From the NCBI GenBank assembly GCA_014904845.1, contig MU119373.1:54808-118807 (forward strand): a DNA stretch of 64,000 nt, given 5' to 3'. Position 1 is the first letter of the stretch. Every line of letters begins with the position of its first letter. Source of the DNA: Acephala macrosclerotiorum. Lineage: Eukaryota > Ascomycota > Leotiomycetes > Helotiales > Mollisiaceae. Below are positions 33,010 to 44,349 of the stretch, one piece after another. Below the pieces are notes generated by a model. The model was not told the origin of the DNA. It made no database searches and saw only the letters and a program-made list of their open reading frames with translations. The position numbers and the translations under genes were made by a program.

Positions 33010-33780
33010 TCCCAACACCCTTTAACTCGCCGAGCAGCATCAAGAGCCACACTCTACCCCTTCCTGCCCCTCGAGTTTCGCCTCGCCTCAAGATATGGAC
33101 CTTCTCCTTCCCCTCCCTACGATCAACACCCATCGCCGAAACTTCCCATCCCGCCGACCCACACGCCTCGAAGCCCAGCACAAACCCGAATGCTACATCC
33201 CATCCTCCATCACCCTCCACATCAGCTATGAAAGCCGCTCCAAGGTACTGCTCCGCTACTGCCTAGTATAGTGGAAAGCGCACAATGATTAGAAACGCCC
33301 TATCTGCTTCGACTCCAAGCGCGACTTGCCGTACGTCATCTGCAGTGATGCTGAAGACGCCAGTCTCTTCCAGCGCACCCTTCGATAATTAGATCATTCT
33401 GTCCGAAAATGTTTCTAGAGAGGATCGAAAAGTTCAAACTTAGGGGAGTTTCATGAGGATAGGCTGGGGGATGTGGTTGAGAATGCTGGAGAGACATGTT
33501 GAGGGAGATGGTTATTGTCCTTGTCCTTCTAGTGCGTGTTCAGTTGCGCAGAGGGCGTCAAGGTGGGAAGTCGGAACATACTATGCTTGAAGGTATACTG
33601 CTGTCAGCAGGCCTGAAGGAGGTAGTGTTTCCGATTTGGACGGAGGCTGAGCCTGCGGAACTGGCTCTAGGGAGTATTACACACTTATCTTGGCGTGTTT
33701 GGAGAGTTTTAAGACATAGATTCCAGAGTGGAAAGGGCCCGAAAGTTGTTGTCAGGAGACAATTGGAGGACAGTCTCTGA
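33010..33780 (+). pseudogene. 2EXR-family pseudogene, copy 1
   Basis: Fragments of a 2EXR protein are recognisable in more than one frame: LKIWTFSFP (33085-33112), then after a frame change ITLHISYESRSKVLLRYCLV followed by TAG, TGGAAA, TAG, and KRPICFDSKRDLPYVIC. This matches the order IW...F-P, SESR..TL..YCLVWW, RRPI.FD..RD seen in the other copies at 46.5, 48.0 and 52.3 kb. It carries two stops within 30 bp and at least one frameshift. The remainder to about 33780 is too decayed to align by eye, so the end is approximate. Confidence 0.65.
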
Positions 33781-34452
33781 CGGGGGAGAGGATTTGGCCT
33801 TTATTTGGCGGGGCGGGGCGAGGGAAGGTGATTTGGTAGTAACTTTAGCATTGAATTCGATATAAATAAGCAATAAACAACCAGACTCCCCACACGTTGT
33901 GATGTGGTCAGAAAGAGTGGATTTGGAAAGGTGCTCTGGCCTAAGAAAACCGGAAGATAGAGGCAGCGTTTTCGGTGTCCTATTATTGGCTTGGACTTTG
34001 TTGCCCAACTTGGAGTAATACAAGGAAAGACCCAAGCCCAAGATATGTTCAATGACAATCGGAATTGAAGGAAACAATTGAAAGTAAAATACGCAAGCAC
34101 TCACTGGAGCCATGAAATGAGCTCAAGCCACACTCAGAAAGACTTGTATTTTAGCACATCAAGATTATATTTACCACCACCACCCTCACTCCATCCTCCG
34201 CCAAGGTCACATTAAGAAATTATACAATAACAGGGAATCATAAACAAAACAAATGCAAGGTCATGAACCGGTCATCCAATCCATCAGTCATGCCAATCCC
34301 AAGAAGATCTTCCTTTGCCATTCCATCTTCCATCTCCCAAACGCCGCCAAACCACAGACCAGGGCATCAACGCTCCGTCCTAAAATGAATGCTGGTATAT
34401 TATTTGTCATCCCGTGTACCACCCCACCTGTCCCAACACATCCTCATCCGGA
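33781..34452. other. Intergenic
   Basis: Overlapping minus-strand ORFs (33709-34113, 33801-34100) show no domain. The right part is the 3' flank of the surface-protein gene ending at 34453. Nothing else seen. Confidence 0.4.
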
Positions 34453-36423
34453 TCAACTCGACCTAAACCCCACCGGCTGATCCATTAAACTAATATCCTG
34501 AAACGGTGTTTGAGGCTCCTGGTCTTGATTTCGATTGTGATGGCCGAGAATCGGATTACCCCTCGCATCATGGTCAATATGCACTTTTGACTCTCCCGCC
34601 TCAGCGATATGTCCCAGGCCCCCCAGTCCCCCCACCCCCCCACCACCCTCTCTCGGAGGCGACGTCCAATCCGCCCCTCTAACTGGTCCACCAGTAAGCA
34701 CAGGGGGATCACTCTGCCTCCTCCTTATTATCCTCGTCATGAACCTCTGTAAGCTGCTCCTACGTTCCCCTTCGTTGTCTGCTTGAAGACTATTTTTCCC
34801 ACCCCCATCATTTCCGGCGTCGAGTTCGGCTGCTCTAGATGAGGATTGGGAAACTTCGCTGCTATTGCTGTAATTCCTCCCATGGCTCGGCCTCCTCCCG
34901 CCTTGTGATGAGACCAGAGACACACGATTCCCATTATTGTTGTTTCGAGGGAGGTTGAAATAATCCACGCCATTAGGATTTTGCCCCAATGGTGGCGAGG
35001 AATCCAAGGAATGGTTGCGATACCCACCGCTTGATTGTGAGTATTGAGATTCCGAGCTCGCAACAGGATTATACCCCTTCGGATAATGCGTATGCGGCGG
35101 ACTCCTCGGACTGAACGGACTCAAGAAAACCGGCGGGGAATTACTCCCCTCCATCTCCGGTAAATTCGTATGAGGACTCTGCCCCGAAGTCCTCCTCATA
35201 CTCCCCGCTACTGAAGACCCTGTAATCATCAACGGATCGACGGACAATGCATCGATATCTGGGTTCATGGATGGACCGGGTTGAGAGCCGCGGCCAGAAC
35301 GCGGGGCAGTGTAGGAAGCGCGGGAGTTGGCCATTTCTTTGGTGGCGCGGTTTAGACTGCGGATTATGAATATTGCGGCGATTAGGATGGCGGATAGGAA
35401 GAAAATTGCTCCGCCGATGATGCCGCCTAGGGCGGCGGTTGAGAGGCCTCCGCCGCCGGGGGTGGAGGTGCTTGTTGCTTGGGTTTTGGCGACTGGTGTT
35501 GCAGATGCTGGGATTTGGACGACGACCGAATTAACACTTAGGGTATCCGTAGGATTTGGAGCACCGGATATTGTAGTCGAGGTAACCGTGCTCGTCAGTG
35601 TGACTGTATTCGAGCTGGCGTCTGTTGTTGTGATCGTATTCGTGAGGGTGAAAACCACTGGCGTCGTAAAATAGCAACCTCCGACCTTACAGCCCATACC
35701 ATTACTACAGCACCCACCACCAAGAGAGGCAGGGCAAGCGAAGGAATTGGCGGAACAAGAACTAGTTAGAGCGCCGGGGCGTGGAGAGCAGGACGATGCA
35801 GCACACAAATAGTTTGAAGGACAACATCCGCCTGTTTCTGATCAGTTTGACGGTTCTCAAGCCCAGAGAGTATACATACCTCCATCAGCAATGGGACAAG
35901 CAATGTATCCCGAGAGTCCACACGCCGTAGCTGGACCAGCTGTATTTGGGGTACAACTACTCGTCCCACAGACATAATTATCTGGACAACAATCTCCGCC
36001 CACAGATGATGGGCATAGACTGTAGCTTGTCGGACATAGGCTTCCGGCACCTCTCTTCCATAAAAACCCATCGTGTATGGCATCCCATTGCATCGCACCC
36101 AGCTTCCTCCCTACCAAAGCAGGTCCATCTGTTATCTTCGGATTCGAAACGGCGGGCGGGGAACTCTTCGTGGGTAGAGGTATAGGTGCCAATCCAACTG
36201 CCTGTGCTGTTATCGCCCAATGTCGAAGTGGACGATCGTAAGAGCCTTCTCCCTCAACAATTTTTTGCGCTGCCTTCGGCCCATTCTTCACCCTGTCATT
36301 ACTCGACTTCCTGTACTTCACTCTGTTCGCGTCTCGTTCATCTGGTCCTGTAGCTCTTGTCCCTGGAATAAACCCCGCTGCGAGCGCTATCGTGCAGCTC
36401 CAGCACGTACCCGTCAAACGCAT
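34453..36423 (-). CDS. Cys-rich single-pass cell-surface protein
   Basis: Minus-strand exons 36423-35880 and 35831-34453 give 640 residues. An N-terminal signal peptide (MRLTGTCWSCTIALAAGFIP, cleavage after about residue 23) precedes an extracellular part with three Cys-rich repeats of the form CP-SxGGxCCP-xYxCxxSxC: the first reads LCPSSVGGDCCPDNYVCGTS, the second is joined across the intron (CCPSNYLCAASSC), and the third reads CCSNGMGCKVGGC. A Thr/Ser-rich stalk (TLTNTITTTDASSNTVTLTS) likely carries O-glycans. One membrane helix, ALGGIIGGAIFFLSAILIAA, is followed by a long Ser/Pro/Asn/Gly-rich cytoplasmic tail. This layout recalls wall sensors of the Wsc/Mid2 type, though the Cys repeat is not a classical WSC domain. 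Sensor or adhesion role is inference. The ligand is unknown. Confidence 0.85.
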
Positions 36424-38716
36424 GGCGACGGCTGTCTCGGTTCGAGATTGACAGCGGATCGGATCGTAGCGATGTCAGGCTATTCGTAGCACCCCAACAA
36501 CTACCGACAATCAATGTCGCGAGATGTGCCTGATGATTCCATGAAGTTGTCGAACGTCAGGTTTGCAGGATGTTCGGGATGTGCGGTCTGCAGAGAGTAC
36601 GCCTTCCCGAAGGTTTTAGATAGCGGGATCTCTCAGCAAGTTGCGGCGTAGAATAAGCGGTCCGTTGGGTTGGGCAATCACTGGAAGAAGGTAGCACTTC
36701 GGGGGATTTGCGAGGGGTGAGATGAGGCAGAAACTCTAAAAATCACGATGAAATGCTCGATGTATGGATGCGCAAATACATAACTGATTTTTGGTACGAA
36801 TGATGGAGAAGAGAAGTCGTCAATAGATCGACAAGAAACCTACCTGATGAGAGCCTGGCCTCCCGACAGACTTTCGATCTCCCCGCCGCATCCCAGAGTG
36901 CCCACAGCAGTCGGGACCTCAGCCTCTTTTGTTTCCATTTTGGGGGCGATCATGACTGCATCGCAGCCACTCCGAGGAATAGGTCGACCTGATTGGAGCA
37001 TTGGTACTGACTGTGTTGTCTGTCAACCGGTGAAGACCAAGAGCTCAGTGCAAGTCGGCGGAAATGCTCCAATCGCACTCGCAGCACAGCAGCGTGGGTG
37101 TCCAGGAAGCCGGTGAATCTCTAGTGATGGCTCGGCCGTCGAGGCCGTGTCTGCAGGAAGATCACGATCATGGACGATGTGAGTGGTGGGACATACGCAT
37201 CAGGCCCTGTTGTGGGGGATGCGAGCTGCAAGTCGTCGCGTTCAGCGGTGGTGTCATTTTGCCAAAATGCATCCCCGGTGGAAGATAGGGCTGGCTGCGA
37301 GGTATAAGACCTCATTGGTGGCTCGAAAACGATGGGATTGAAGGATTGAAGGATTCTTTGTCATGCAAAATTTCTCACTGTGGCTGGGCGAAATTCTGGC
37401 AGATGCGGAGTGAGGTTCTCGTTGCGATGGTGAAGTGAAGTCGCCGAGTTTCGTGGCAGCATTTTGAGGATCCCTGTACGCACATCACGTGCTTGTAACT
37501 GTACTAGGTCTGGTGGAACGCAATCTCTCGGACGTGCAGGATGGATTGCTGCATGTACGAAGAGAATACTGTTATAAGTATGTGATTGCCACAGTGAGAA
37601 TTTAGTGAAGTCAGCGTCTTCGCCCCCAAACATATTCCACGTCAACTTATACTAAGGTAGCAGCAGTCATCAATGCCTTCACCCACGACGGGAACATCAC
37701 CACACAGCGAAGAACGCGTCGAAGAAGAGGACTTGCAAAGAGTAGAAAGTAGGAGAGGTCATAGGCCTTCCTAGAACGACACTTATATTCTCGTCCTCCC
37801 CCATAGTAAGGAAGCCAAGGGGGAAAAAAAAGAAGAGAAAGAAAGCTTCTTTACTCTGGGGGAGGACGAGAATATAAGGTGGCAAGTAGTGTGGTGCCAT
37901 AGCTGTGTCGTTCTAAGAAGGCAACGTTGTGAAGGGAAGGAGTGAGGTGATGGCTTGAGAGGGAGGGGAGGTGATGAGGGAGGCATGGTGGTTGAAGAGA
38001 AAGCGATGATGGTGTTGAGGGAGGTCTAGTGCCGGGGGTGATCAAATAGGCAGGAACCGCTTGTCTCCCTCCGAAACAGAAACCAGGAAGTAGGAACAAG
38101 AAAGCCAAGTTCAGGCTGAGGACTGCATCGGGACTTCCCAAGATGTGACAGCGCGAGAATAAAAGCATCGAGAAAAGAAAGGTAAGTTGGCAAGATGCTA
38201 TTTCCTGTTGATCACTCCATTGCTGAAGACTACTATACTAACCAGGCTATGAAATTACTGACGCTCACGAAAAAGTCTCAAATGTATCATCCACCGAAGT
38301 AAAGCCAAATCCCAAACTGAATGGCTGATAGACCACCTTCTCCGCCGGTAGCACCGTACCATTGCTCAACTAAAGATCAATTTCCTCAATATTCCCCATC
38401 TATCCTTTATACCCACAAGATTTTGTTGCAAGAAAGCCATTCCGGAACCGCCCGCGAGTGCGTGCATCGACCGGCATCAGACCACATGGATGCTGCGAAT
38501 CTATTTTCCACTGCTCGCAAGTCAGAAAACTGGATATTCTCGTACTCAAGAGAGTGTACCATGCAAGCGTAGCATACTCGATGGCCACGCCCTGCAGATC
38601 AAGTATGAATTTTTCCTTTCCCAAAATTCCTCAACGCCCAGATACAGAAATTGTCCTAGAGAATAAGGGAGAATCAGAACCGGTGTTGTTCAAGAAGAAA
38701 CCCTTTTCCAGCCCGC
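36424..38716. other. Long intergenic region with a fold-back
   Basis: About 2.3 kb upstream of the surface-protein gene and downstream of the J-domain gene. No coding gene is supported; the many short ORFs lack domains. Its one structural feature is the long imperfect inverted repeat at 37764-37922. Confidence 0.45.
37764..37922. repeat. Long imperfect inverted repeat (fold-back)
   Basis: The left arm (37764-37815) and the reverse complement of the right arm (37845-37922) agree over GCCTTCYTAGAACGACAC, then TTATATTCTCGTCCTCCCCC, then AxAGTAAxGAAGC. The right arm carries about 27 extra bases between the first two blocks. The loop is purine-rich. A transcript across it would fold into a stable hairpin. 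Confidence 0.85.
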
Positions 38717-39758
38717 TCAAGACTTGGCAGCCTTTGCACGCTTCTTATTGAACCCATTGAGGCAGACCTGGCAAGCCAGGATATTGCAGTGGGGGCAGCG
38801 GAAGCCAGTCATGCCTCTCTTCTGGTTGCAACCAGTGCACTTGAACTTCTTCTTCTGCTGTTTTTTCGGCCAGAACTCGGTATGCTCGCAAGATTTTTGC
38901 TTCTCAGCTTCGGTCGTAACGCCCCGAACCTCCCAGATCTTCTCCTGGCGCATGCGCTCCTTCATGACCATGTCGTCTAGCTTCTTTTGTGCATCTTCCT
39001 CTGCCTTCTTCTTGGCTGCCTTTGCGGCTTCTTCCTTCGCATGCTCTCTGTCCCATCTCTCTTGGTATTCTCTCTTTCGTTGTTCTCGGTGCTCCGCCTC
39101 CCATTCTTCAGCTGCCTTGCGAGCTGCTTCCATCTCTGCCTCTGTTGGTGGTTCGGGGCGACTACCGCCGAAGAATTCACCGCCAGTTCGGAAGAATGAG
39201 AAACCACCACTACCAAAACCACCACTACTAAAACCACCAGCACCAAAACCACCACCTCCACGGCCTCCACCACCACGTTGTCTTTGGGCATTGAAGAAGA
39301 ACTCGAAGATCTCATCTTTATCTTCGCCGTCGTCCTCAAAGTCGAACTCATCGAAGTCATGGTATCCATAGCTGTTGTAGGAAGAAGCTGATGCGTAGGA
39401 AGCACCTGAAGAAGAGCGGGAAGATCGAGCATCGTATTGGCGGCGGGAGGTAGGTTCCTTCAAGATCTGGTATGCAGATTGAAGCTAGGATATGTCAGTG
39501 ATGTTTACAGTGAATAGGATAACCAGCGATGTCGGAGAGCTCTTAGAAGTTTGGATAGTTGCACGGAGAGGGAATGGGGTTCGAGGGGGTTGGAGAACTC
39601 ACGCGTTGGAATTTGGCGGTGGCTTCATCGCTGTTCTGGTTCTTATCAGGGTGATGAACAAGAGCCAAGCGTCGATAGGAGGCAGTGATCTCATCAGAAG
39701 TAGCCGTCGAGGAGAGTTCCAACTCTTGGTACAGATCGAAGGTAGGGTGGGAAGGCAT
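38717..39758 (-). CDS. J-domain (DnaJ-type) co-chaperone
   Basis: Minus-strand exons 39758-39603 and 39484-38717 give 307 residues. The J-domain fills residues 6-75: FDLYQELELSSTATSDEITA, RRLALVHHPDKNQNSDEAT with the HPD tripeptide that stimulates Hsp70 ATPase, then (across the intron) LQSAYQILKEPTSRRQYD. It is followed by an acidic segment, a Gly/Phe-rich region (FGAGGFSSGGFGSGGFSFF), a long Lys/Glu helix, and a C-terminal Cys cluster (CTGCNQKRGMTGFRCPHCNI and CQVC) that may bind zinc. It should act as a class B/C-type Hsp40. No signal peptide or membrane helix is seen, so it is cytosolic or nuclear. Confidence 0.92.
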
Positions 39759-41430
39759 CGTGAATTTGGTATTTTGCTACGTTGCATACGCCTGCGATTT
39801 CAGGGCGGGAAGATTGCGGTGCCTGGCCGCTGAACTATAGATGGCGAGATGAAGGAAGAACTGTTGGTGAAAGAGATCGAAATGACTCGTTCCAGAACAA
39901 TGGTGTTGAAGGAAAGGGATATTTTGCGTTGGCAAGGCTGAATTTAATTCACAAGCTGCAACGCGATGGAGCTTTGACCTCCAGTTCACGCGTCTACACG
40001 TGATTTAGCGTGGTTTGCCTCTAAGTTGACTTCGAATTCTCAACCTGGCTCACCATGTACCCTCTTCCCCTTACTTCAAGAACAGAGAAAGTCGCTCAAG
40101 GATCCGATAGGAATATCTTCATCGTTTGAAAGAAGTCTTCCTCTGCTCGCTGGCAGACAAGGGTCTTTTTAGTGGATCGACCCTTATCTGCTTACCGCTC
40201 CTTGGTCCAAAAGACTGGAACAAATGCCTTCTTTCGACCTCCAATACTGAATGTCCAATCCTCGAAAGTAGTCTAGTATCTATTAGCAAACAGTCACATG
40301 ATCTGAAGTGCAATTTTTCTCCACGGATTTCCTCGCGATATCCCAAGCAGGTTGGGATCAAGACGCCATTTGAATATCTTGCAGGCTTGACCGCTTCAGC
40401 TCCGACTTCCTATTTCCCTCTCGGCAGCCAGGCCACCAACTGTACCAGGTGATGCCCAAGCCGAAGGTCAAAGCAACTTGTTAACCAACATGCCCATCTC
40501 GCTGTCCACCCGAAGAGTTTCATACCATTTGTAATATTTCCTTTTAACTTTCTCGTGACCAGGGAATATCACAGGACCAATAGAGCAGCGAGGTGGGAAA
40601 GTCCGCACCTATAGGCGGCACTCCAGCGGCTGACCCTGCATCTTGAACGCCTCAATTGTATCTATCCTTGCTGAACTTGCGCCCTTCAGCAATTCCAGAG
40701 CACAAACGAAGAAGTCCTCGTCATTTTCATCATCAAGGTGAGGCGTGCAGTTGCCTCTGCAAGATCTGGAGAAGTTCTAAGACCTGGAGACCCCGGTGGG
40801 GGCAGATCTGTCATTTGAAGGTTGGCCTTGAGGCAAACTTGACATTTTGAGACCCATGGCATCATTCGGGCGAGGTCTCGGCCAGTCTCCGAAATCAGGA
40901 GGTCTTCCTTTGATCAGGCCAGACGATATCCGAATAACCGGCGAAGTCTCACCCAATACAGGCATTGAGAGAATGCGAAATGAACAGTGGAATAGGCAAT
41001 GAAGAACACAGTGAAGATATACAAATGATCGGCAGGAGTACCTCGAGGATTAATTTCTGCCAGCGCGAGCAGCTTGGGTTTAACCTTCTCCAGTGTTCTC
41101 TAGGTTCCTGCGCAAATCAAGTTTCAGACCCTTCCCGTGTCACGTGTAAGGTTAGTCGTATTCCATCGCCTTTGCAGGGATGTTGAGTGACGACTCGTCC
41201 AGCAAGGACATACCCCGCAAATCGACGAGTTCGTCTCCGCGAACAGTTTGGCCTGCCATCTGACCAACCAATTTAATGTAAAATGCGTCGACCACCTTCT
41301 CTGCACCTTCAAACCTGCGCACTGCTTCTAGAATCTTTCGGACAAATTCCCAGCGAACTTCTCTCTGCCTGCCCATTGTTGCAGGATGATCATATCGTAG
41401 ACTCCACCTGCGGACCGTATTGCCGACACG
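39759..41430. other. Intergenic
   Basis: Between the divergent J-domain gene and the zinc-cluster gene. ORF 40126-40452 (plus) has no domain. One weak minus-strand candidate gene is listed at 41152-41376. A GTCACGTG site is at 41138-41145. Confidence 0.4.
41152..41376 (-). CDS. Hypothetical small protein or first exon
   Basis: An ORF of 74 codons with protein-like composition (helical: WEFVRKILEAVRRFEGAEKV, VVDAFYIKLVGQMAG). It starts only 55 bp from, and divergent to, the zinc-cluster gene at 41431. A strong donor-like GTATGT occurs inside it (after DLRG), so it may be a first exon spliced to unseen parts. I could not find a convincing acceptor that keeps a frame open. Function unknown. Confidence 0.3.
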   Translation of the reverse strand: MGRQREVRWEFVRKILEAVRRFEGAEKVVDAFYIKLVGQMAGQTVRGDELVDLRGMSLLDESSLNIPAKAMEYD

Positions 41431-43432
41431 ATGCTCATTTATACTAAGCGTGCTGCTCCCAAAGCACCCAAGCGGAGGTCCAGAGCTGGTAAGAAATGCG
41501 CGTCCATAACCCCTTCAAAAATCGCACTGACAGACCTGGGGTGAAAAGGCTGCATACATTGGTAAGTTTATATCCTAACGCGGCGTCTGCACAGCTAATT
41601 GGGTTCTAGTAAAGAGAAGGTTCGGCCGGAAAATCATTCATACGCTCTGTGACCCTGTCTAACCTTTCGTCGCAGAAGAAGAAATGCAACGAGAAACGGC
41701 CCCAGTGCGATCGCTGCGAGGAACGAAATCTGCGATGCGAATATGAACCGGTGAAGCCTCGAAAACGGAGGCGGACGTCTTTTGTTGGATCCGCGCTCTC
41801 GCACGACAACGAATCTCCCACCTTCTGCAACGACCGATGGCCTGGACGATTCGATTATTATGATACCCCGAGCATAAATGGAGGGCAGTGGGAGTCACAG
41901 TCCTATCAATACCCAGAGTCCGAGGGTTCTTTCGAATGGGATGCGCCTTACGAGAATGGACATGACGTGGAGGAGGTCATACGAACAGAACCGATAGCTG
42001 AACCATCTGCGGTTGTTGCACGTTCCAGCAGTCAATACCCAGATCTCGCAATGATCGCGCCTTCACCTGTCGTATCACCACTAATGGAGTTCTGTTCTCC
42101 CATGTTCCAAGAATTCACGGAGAAAAGGAATCGACGCGCCTTGGTGGATCATTTCTGCAATGTTTTGTCGCATCTGATTGTTTTCAAAGAGGACACAGGG
42201 AATCCATTCAGACAATTGGTGTTACCATTGTCGCACGCTAGTTCGCCAGTCATGAATGCTATATTCGCCCTCTCGAGTGCACATCTGGAATATCGAGGCA
42301 TAGAGAACGAGGAGAAATCCCTAGATTTTCACAATAAAGCGTTACAGGGGCTTGCCAGGCTAATCGAGCAGAACGAGCAATCAAATCGAGAAGAGGTGTT
42401 GGGAGCGATCATGTTGCTGGTGTATTATGAAGTGGTCAGTAAACTAGAATCGCTTTCCTCCTATCAACTGCTGACATTTGAGAAGCTTGTTCAGAGAGAT
42501 AACTCAAACATTGTGAACAGTCATCTCAAAGGTGCCATGACGATCATGAAATCTGGGCCTCAAATTACTACACCGACGACGGTGTTTTTGGAACGGGTAC
42601 GATTTAACTTTTCTATGTTTCAGAATACGAGCTGATCAGCATATAGGCTTTCCGTTTTTATGATGTAATCGCGGCTCTATCACTAGGCACTTCTCCCAAT
42701 ACGAACACCCAACCATGTTCAACGCCATTTCCTATCCCTCCTGTGGAAGGGATTCCTGCAGAGAGCTCTCCGTTGAGCGCGGTAGACACGCTGCTTGGAT
42801 TCTCAACCGATCTGTGGCCCATCATTCATCGCTTGTCACATCTACTATCCCATAAACAATCACTCGAAGCCGCGATCGCCAGCGGAGAAATGAGCAAAGC
42901 GACAGTTCTCCGGACAGAGCTTGAAAGCACATCTCAAGCTATCGAACTAGCCTTGACCAATTGGAAGCCAACATGCATATCTGAACTATCGGACGAAACT
43001 GTCCCAGGCTCACCACAAGAAACGCGCATTCAAAGTATTCTCAGCAATGCAGAAGCATACCGACATTCTGCTTTCGTCTATCTCTATCGCACGATCCAGT
43101 CACAACCTAGGACGTATAGTCTGGTCCAGAAACACGCACATTTGTCGTTGGAAGCATGTTCCAACGTCGTCAACTTGGCTGAGAAATGCCAGGACGGTCC
43201 AATGTCTGCCTTGCTCTGGCCACTATTCGTCTCTGCATGTGAAGCCATCAGCGATGAGGACAGAAAGTTAGCATTGAACGCTTTCTGTGGTACAGAGAGG
43301 AGACAGGGGATGAACAATATCATGCGGGCGTGGGAGGTGGTTCAAGAGGTTTGGCGGAGAGCAGATCTTGGTCAAGATGTTGACTGGAGGAATATCTGTG
43401 CTGAAAGGGGTTTTAGTATTGTGTTCGGGTAG
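41431..43432 (+). CDS. Zn(2)Cys(6) transcription factor built from micro-exons
   Basis: Proposed exons are 41431-41488, 41549-41561 (13 bp), 41610-41619 (10 bp), 41676-42434, 42486-42596 and 42647-43432, giving 578 residues. Splicing yields KRRSRAGCIHCKEKKKKC, then NEKRPQCDRCEERNLRC: a perfect C-x2-C-x6-C-x6-C-x2-C-x6-C cluster. The exon phases all agree, which supports the micro-exons. The body has the Fungal_trans_2 look: SPLMEFCSPMFQEFTEKRNR, LPLSHASSPVMNAIFALSSA, SHLKGAMTIM and a FLERAFRFYDVIAALSLG junction. C-terminal AFVYLYRTIQSQPR and WPLFVSACEA are typical of ARCA-like regulators. The 51-bp intron at 42435-42485 is a multiple of three and could be retained. Targets are unknown. Confidence 0.8.
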
Positions 43433-44349
43433 GTCTGTTAATGGATGAGCGAGGTGTTGGGTATTGGGTTATGGGTTATGGGGAAGGTGTGATGGGATCT
43501 TGGGTAATGTTTACCGGGGGAAGGGACATTAATGTGAATACTGAGCCAGCATCGCGCGGAGGTATATAAGTGGCTACTGTTTCACTCTTAGCCTTTATTT
43601 CTTCTCATTTCCTTCATCCGAACTTCTCAGTTTCCCACCCAGCTTTCCTCCACACCTTCCCCTTGGTCCCTTTACTCATATTTATCCCAGAGCATCCTAC
43701 GATCATTGATGCCTGATCATCGTCATGAGCCATATTCGCCATCCTCCTCCATCACATAGGTTCGCAAGTGCGACAATCCTTCTTAAAGCAGCATCTGATA
43801 TTCACGATCCGCCAGCTGCAGCTTCACTTTAGGCTGAGTTCAATTTCCCCAGGTCATGCGGTTGGGAAAGGGACGTGCAGCGAGAGATCCTGGCTCTGCT
43901 CCAGACTTCGGCTGAGGCCGGCTAAATTACCTTCCTTTATCCACTGATATGACATGCCACATGGTTTGAAAACTTGGTTTGGCACTTTCCCCCTGCTACT
44001 ACTGCCTTCTTTTTGTCTTCTAGAAGAGCTTTTGGTTGAGGATGGAAAATTCTATGTATCACGTGACTATGAAAGTACCAATGACACAATAGTTAGTTTG
44101 CTGCTCTAGACCTCGATGACCACTTTTTTTGAGTACTTGTGACTTCGATAATGGATCTTGCACTCTCAAAATCTTTTTCATCTTCATCTTTCCAAGATGA
44201 ATCGCGAGTGATTCGGGCGAACGGAAAACCCATCCCAGCGATCCAAGACTCTGGATCAACGCAACCTGTCAGACCGCTTCTGCCGAAGGACATCCCAGTT
44301 CGTTCCCTGCATCTCGACAACATTCGGTTCGTCCGGAAACCGCCCAATC
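43433..44349. other. Intergenic
   Basis: No gene supported. It contains CT-rich promoter-like sequence at 43590-43680 and a CACGTGAC site at 44060-44067. The ORF 44139-44519 overlaps the next gene in another frame. Confidence 0.4.
44060..44067. promoter_or_regulatory. CACGTGAC E-box upstream of the membrane-protein gene
   Basis: About 280 bp before the ATG at 44350. Same 8-mer as nine other intergenic sites in the window. A bHLH (Cbf1/Pho4-like) site by motif only. Confidence 0.35.

Noticed and set aside
38724..39371. 215-codon plus-strand ORF opposite the J-domain gene
   Set aside because: Pro/Ser/Phe-rich antisense of the Gly/Glu-rich coding strand; the minus strand has the HPD motif and a matching splice.
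39492..39833. Plus-strand ORF opposite the J-domain first exon and intron
   Set aside because: Antisense shadow; no domain.
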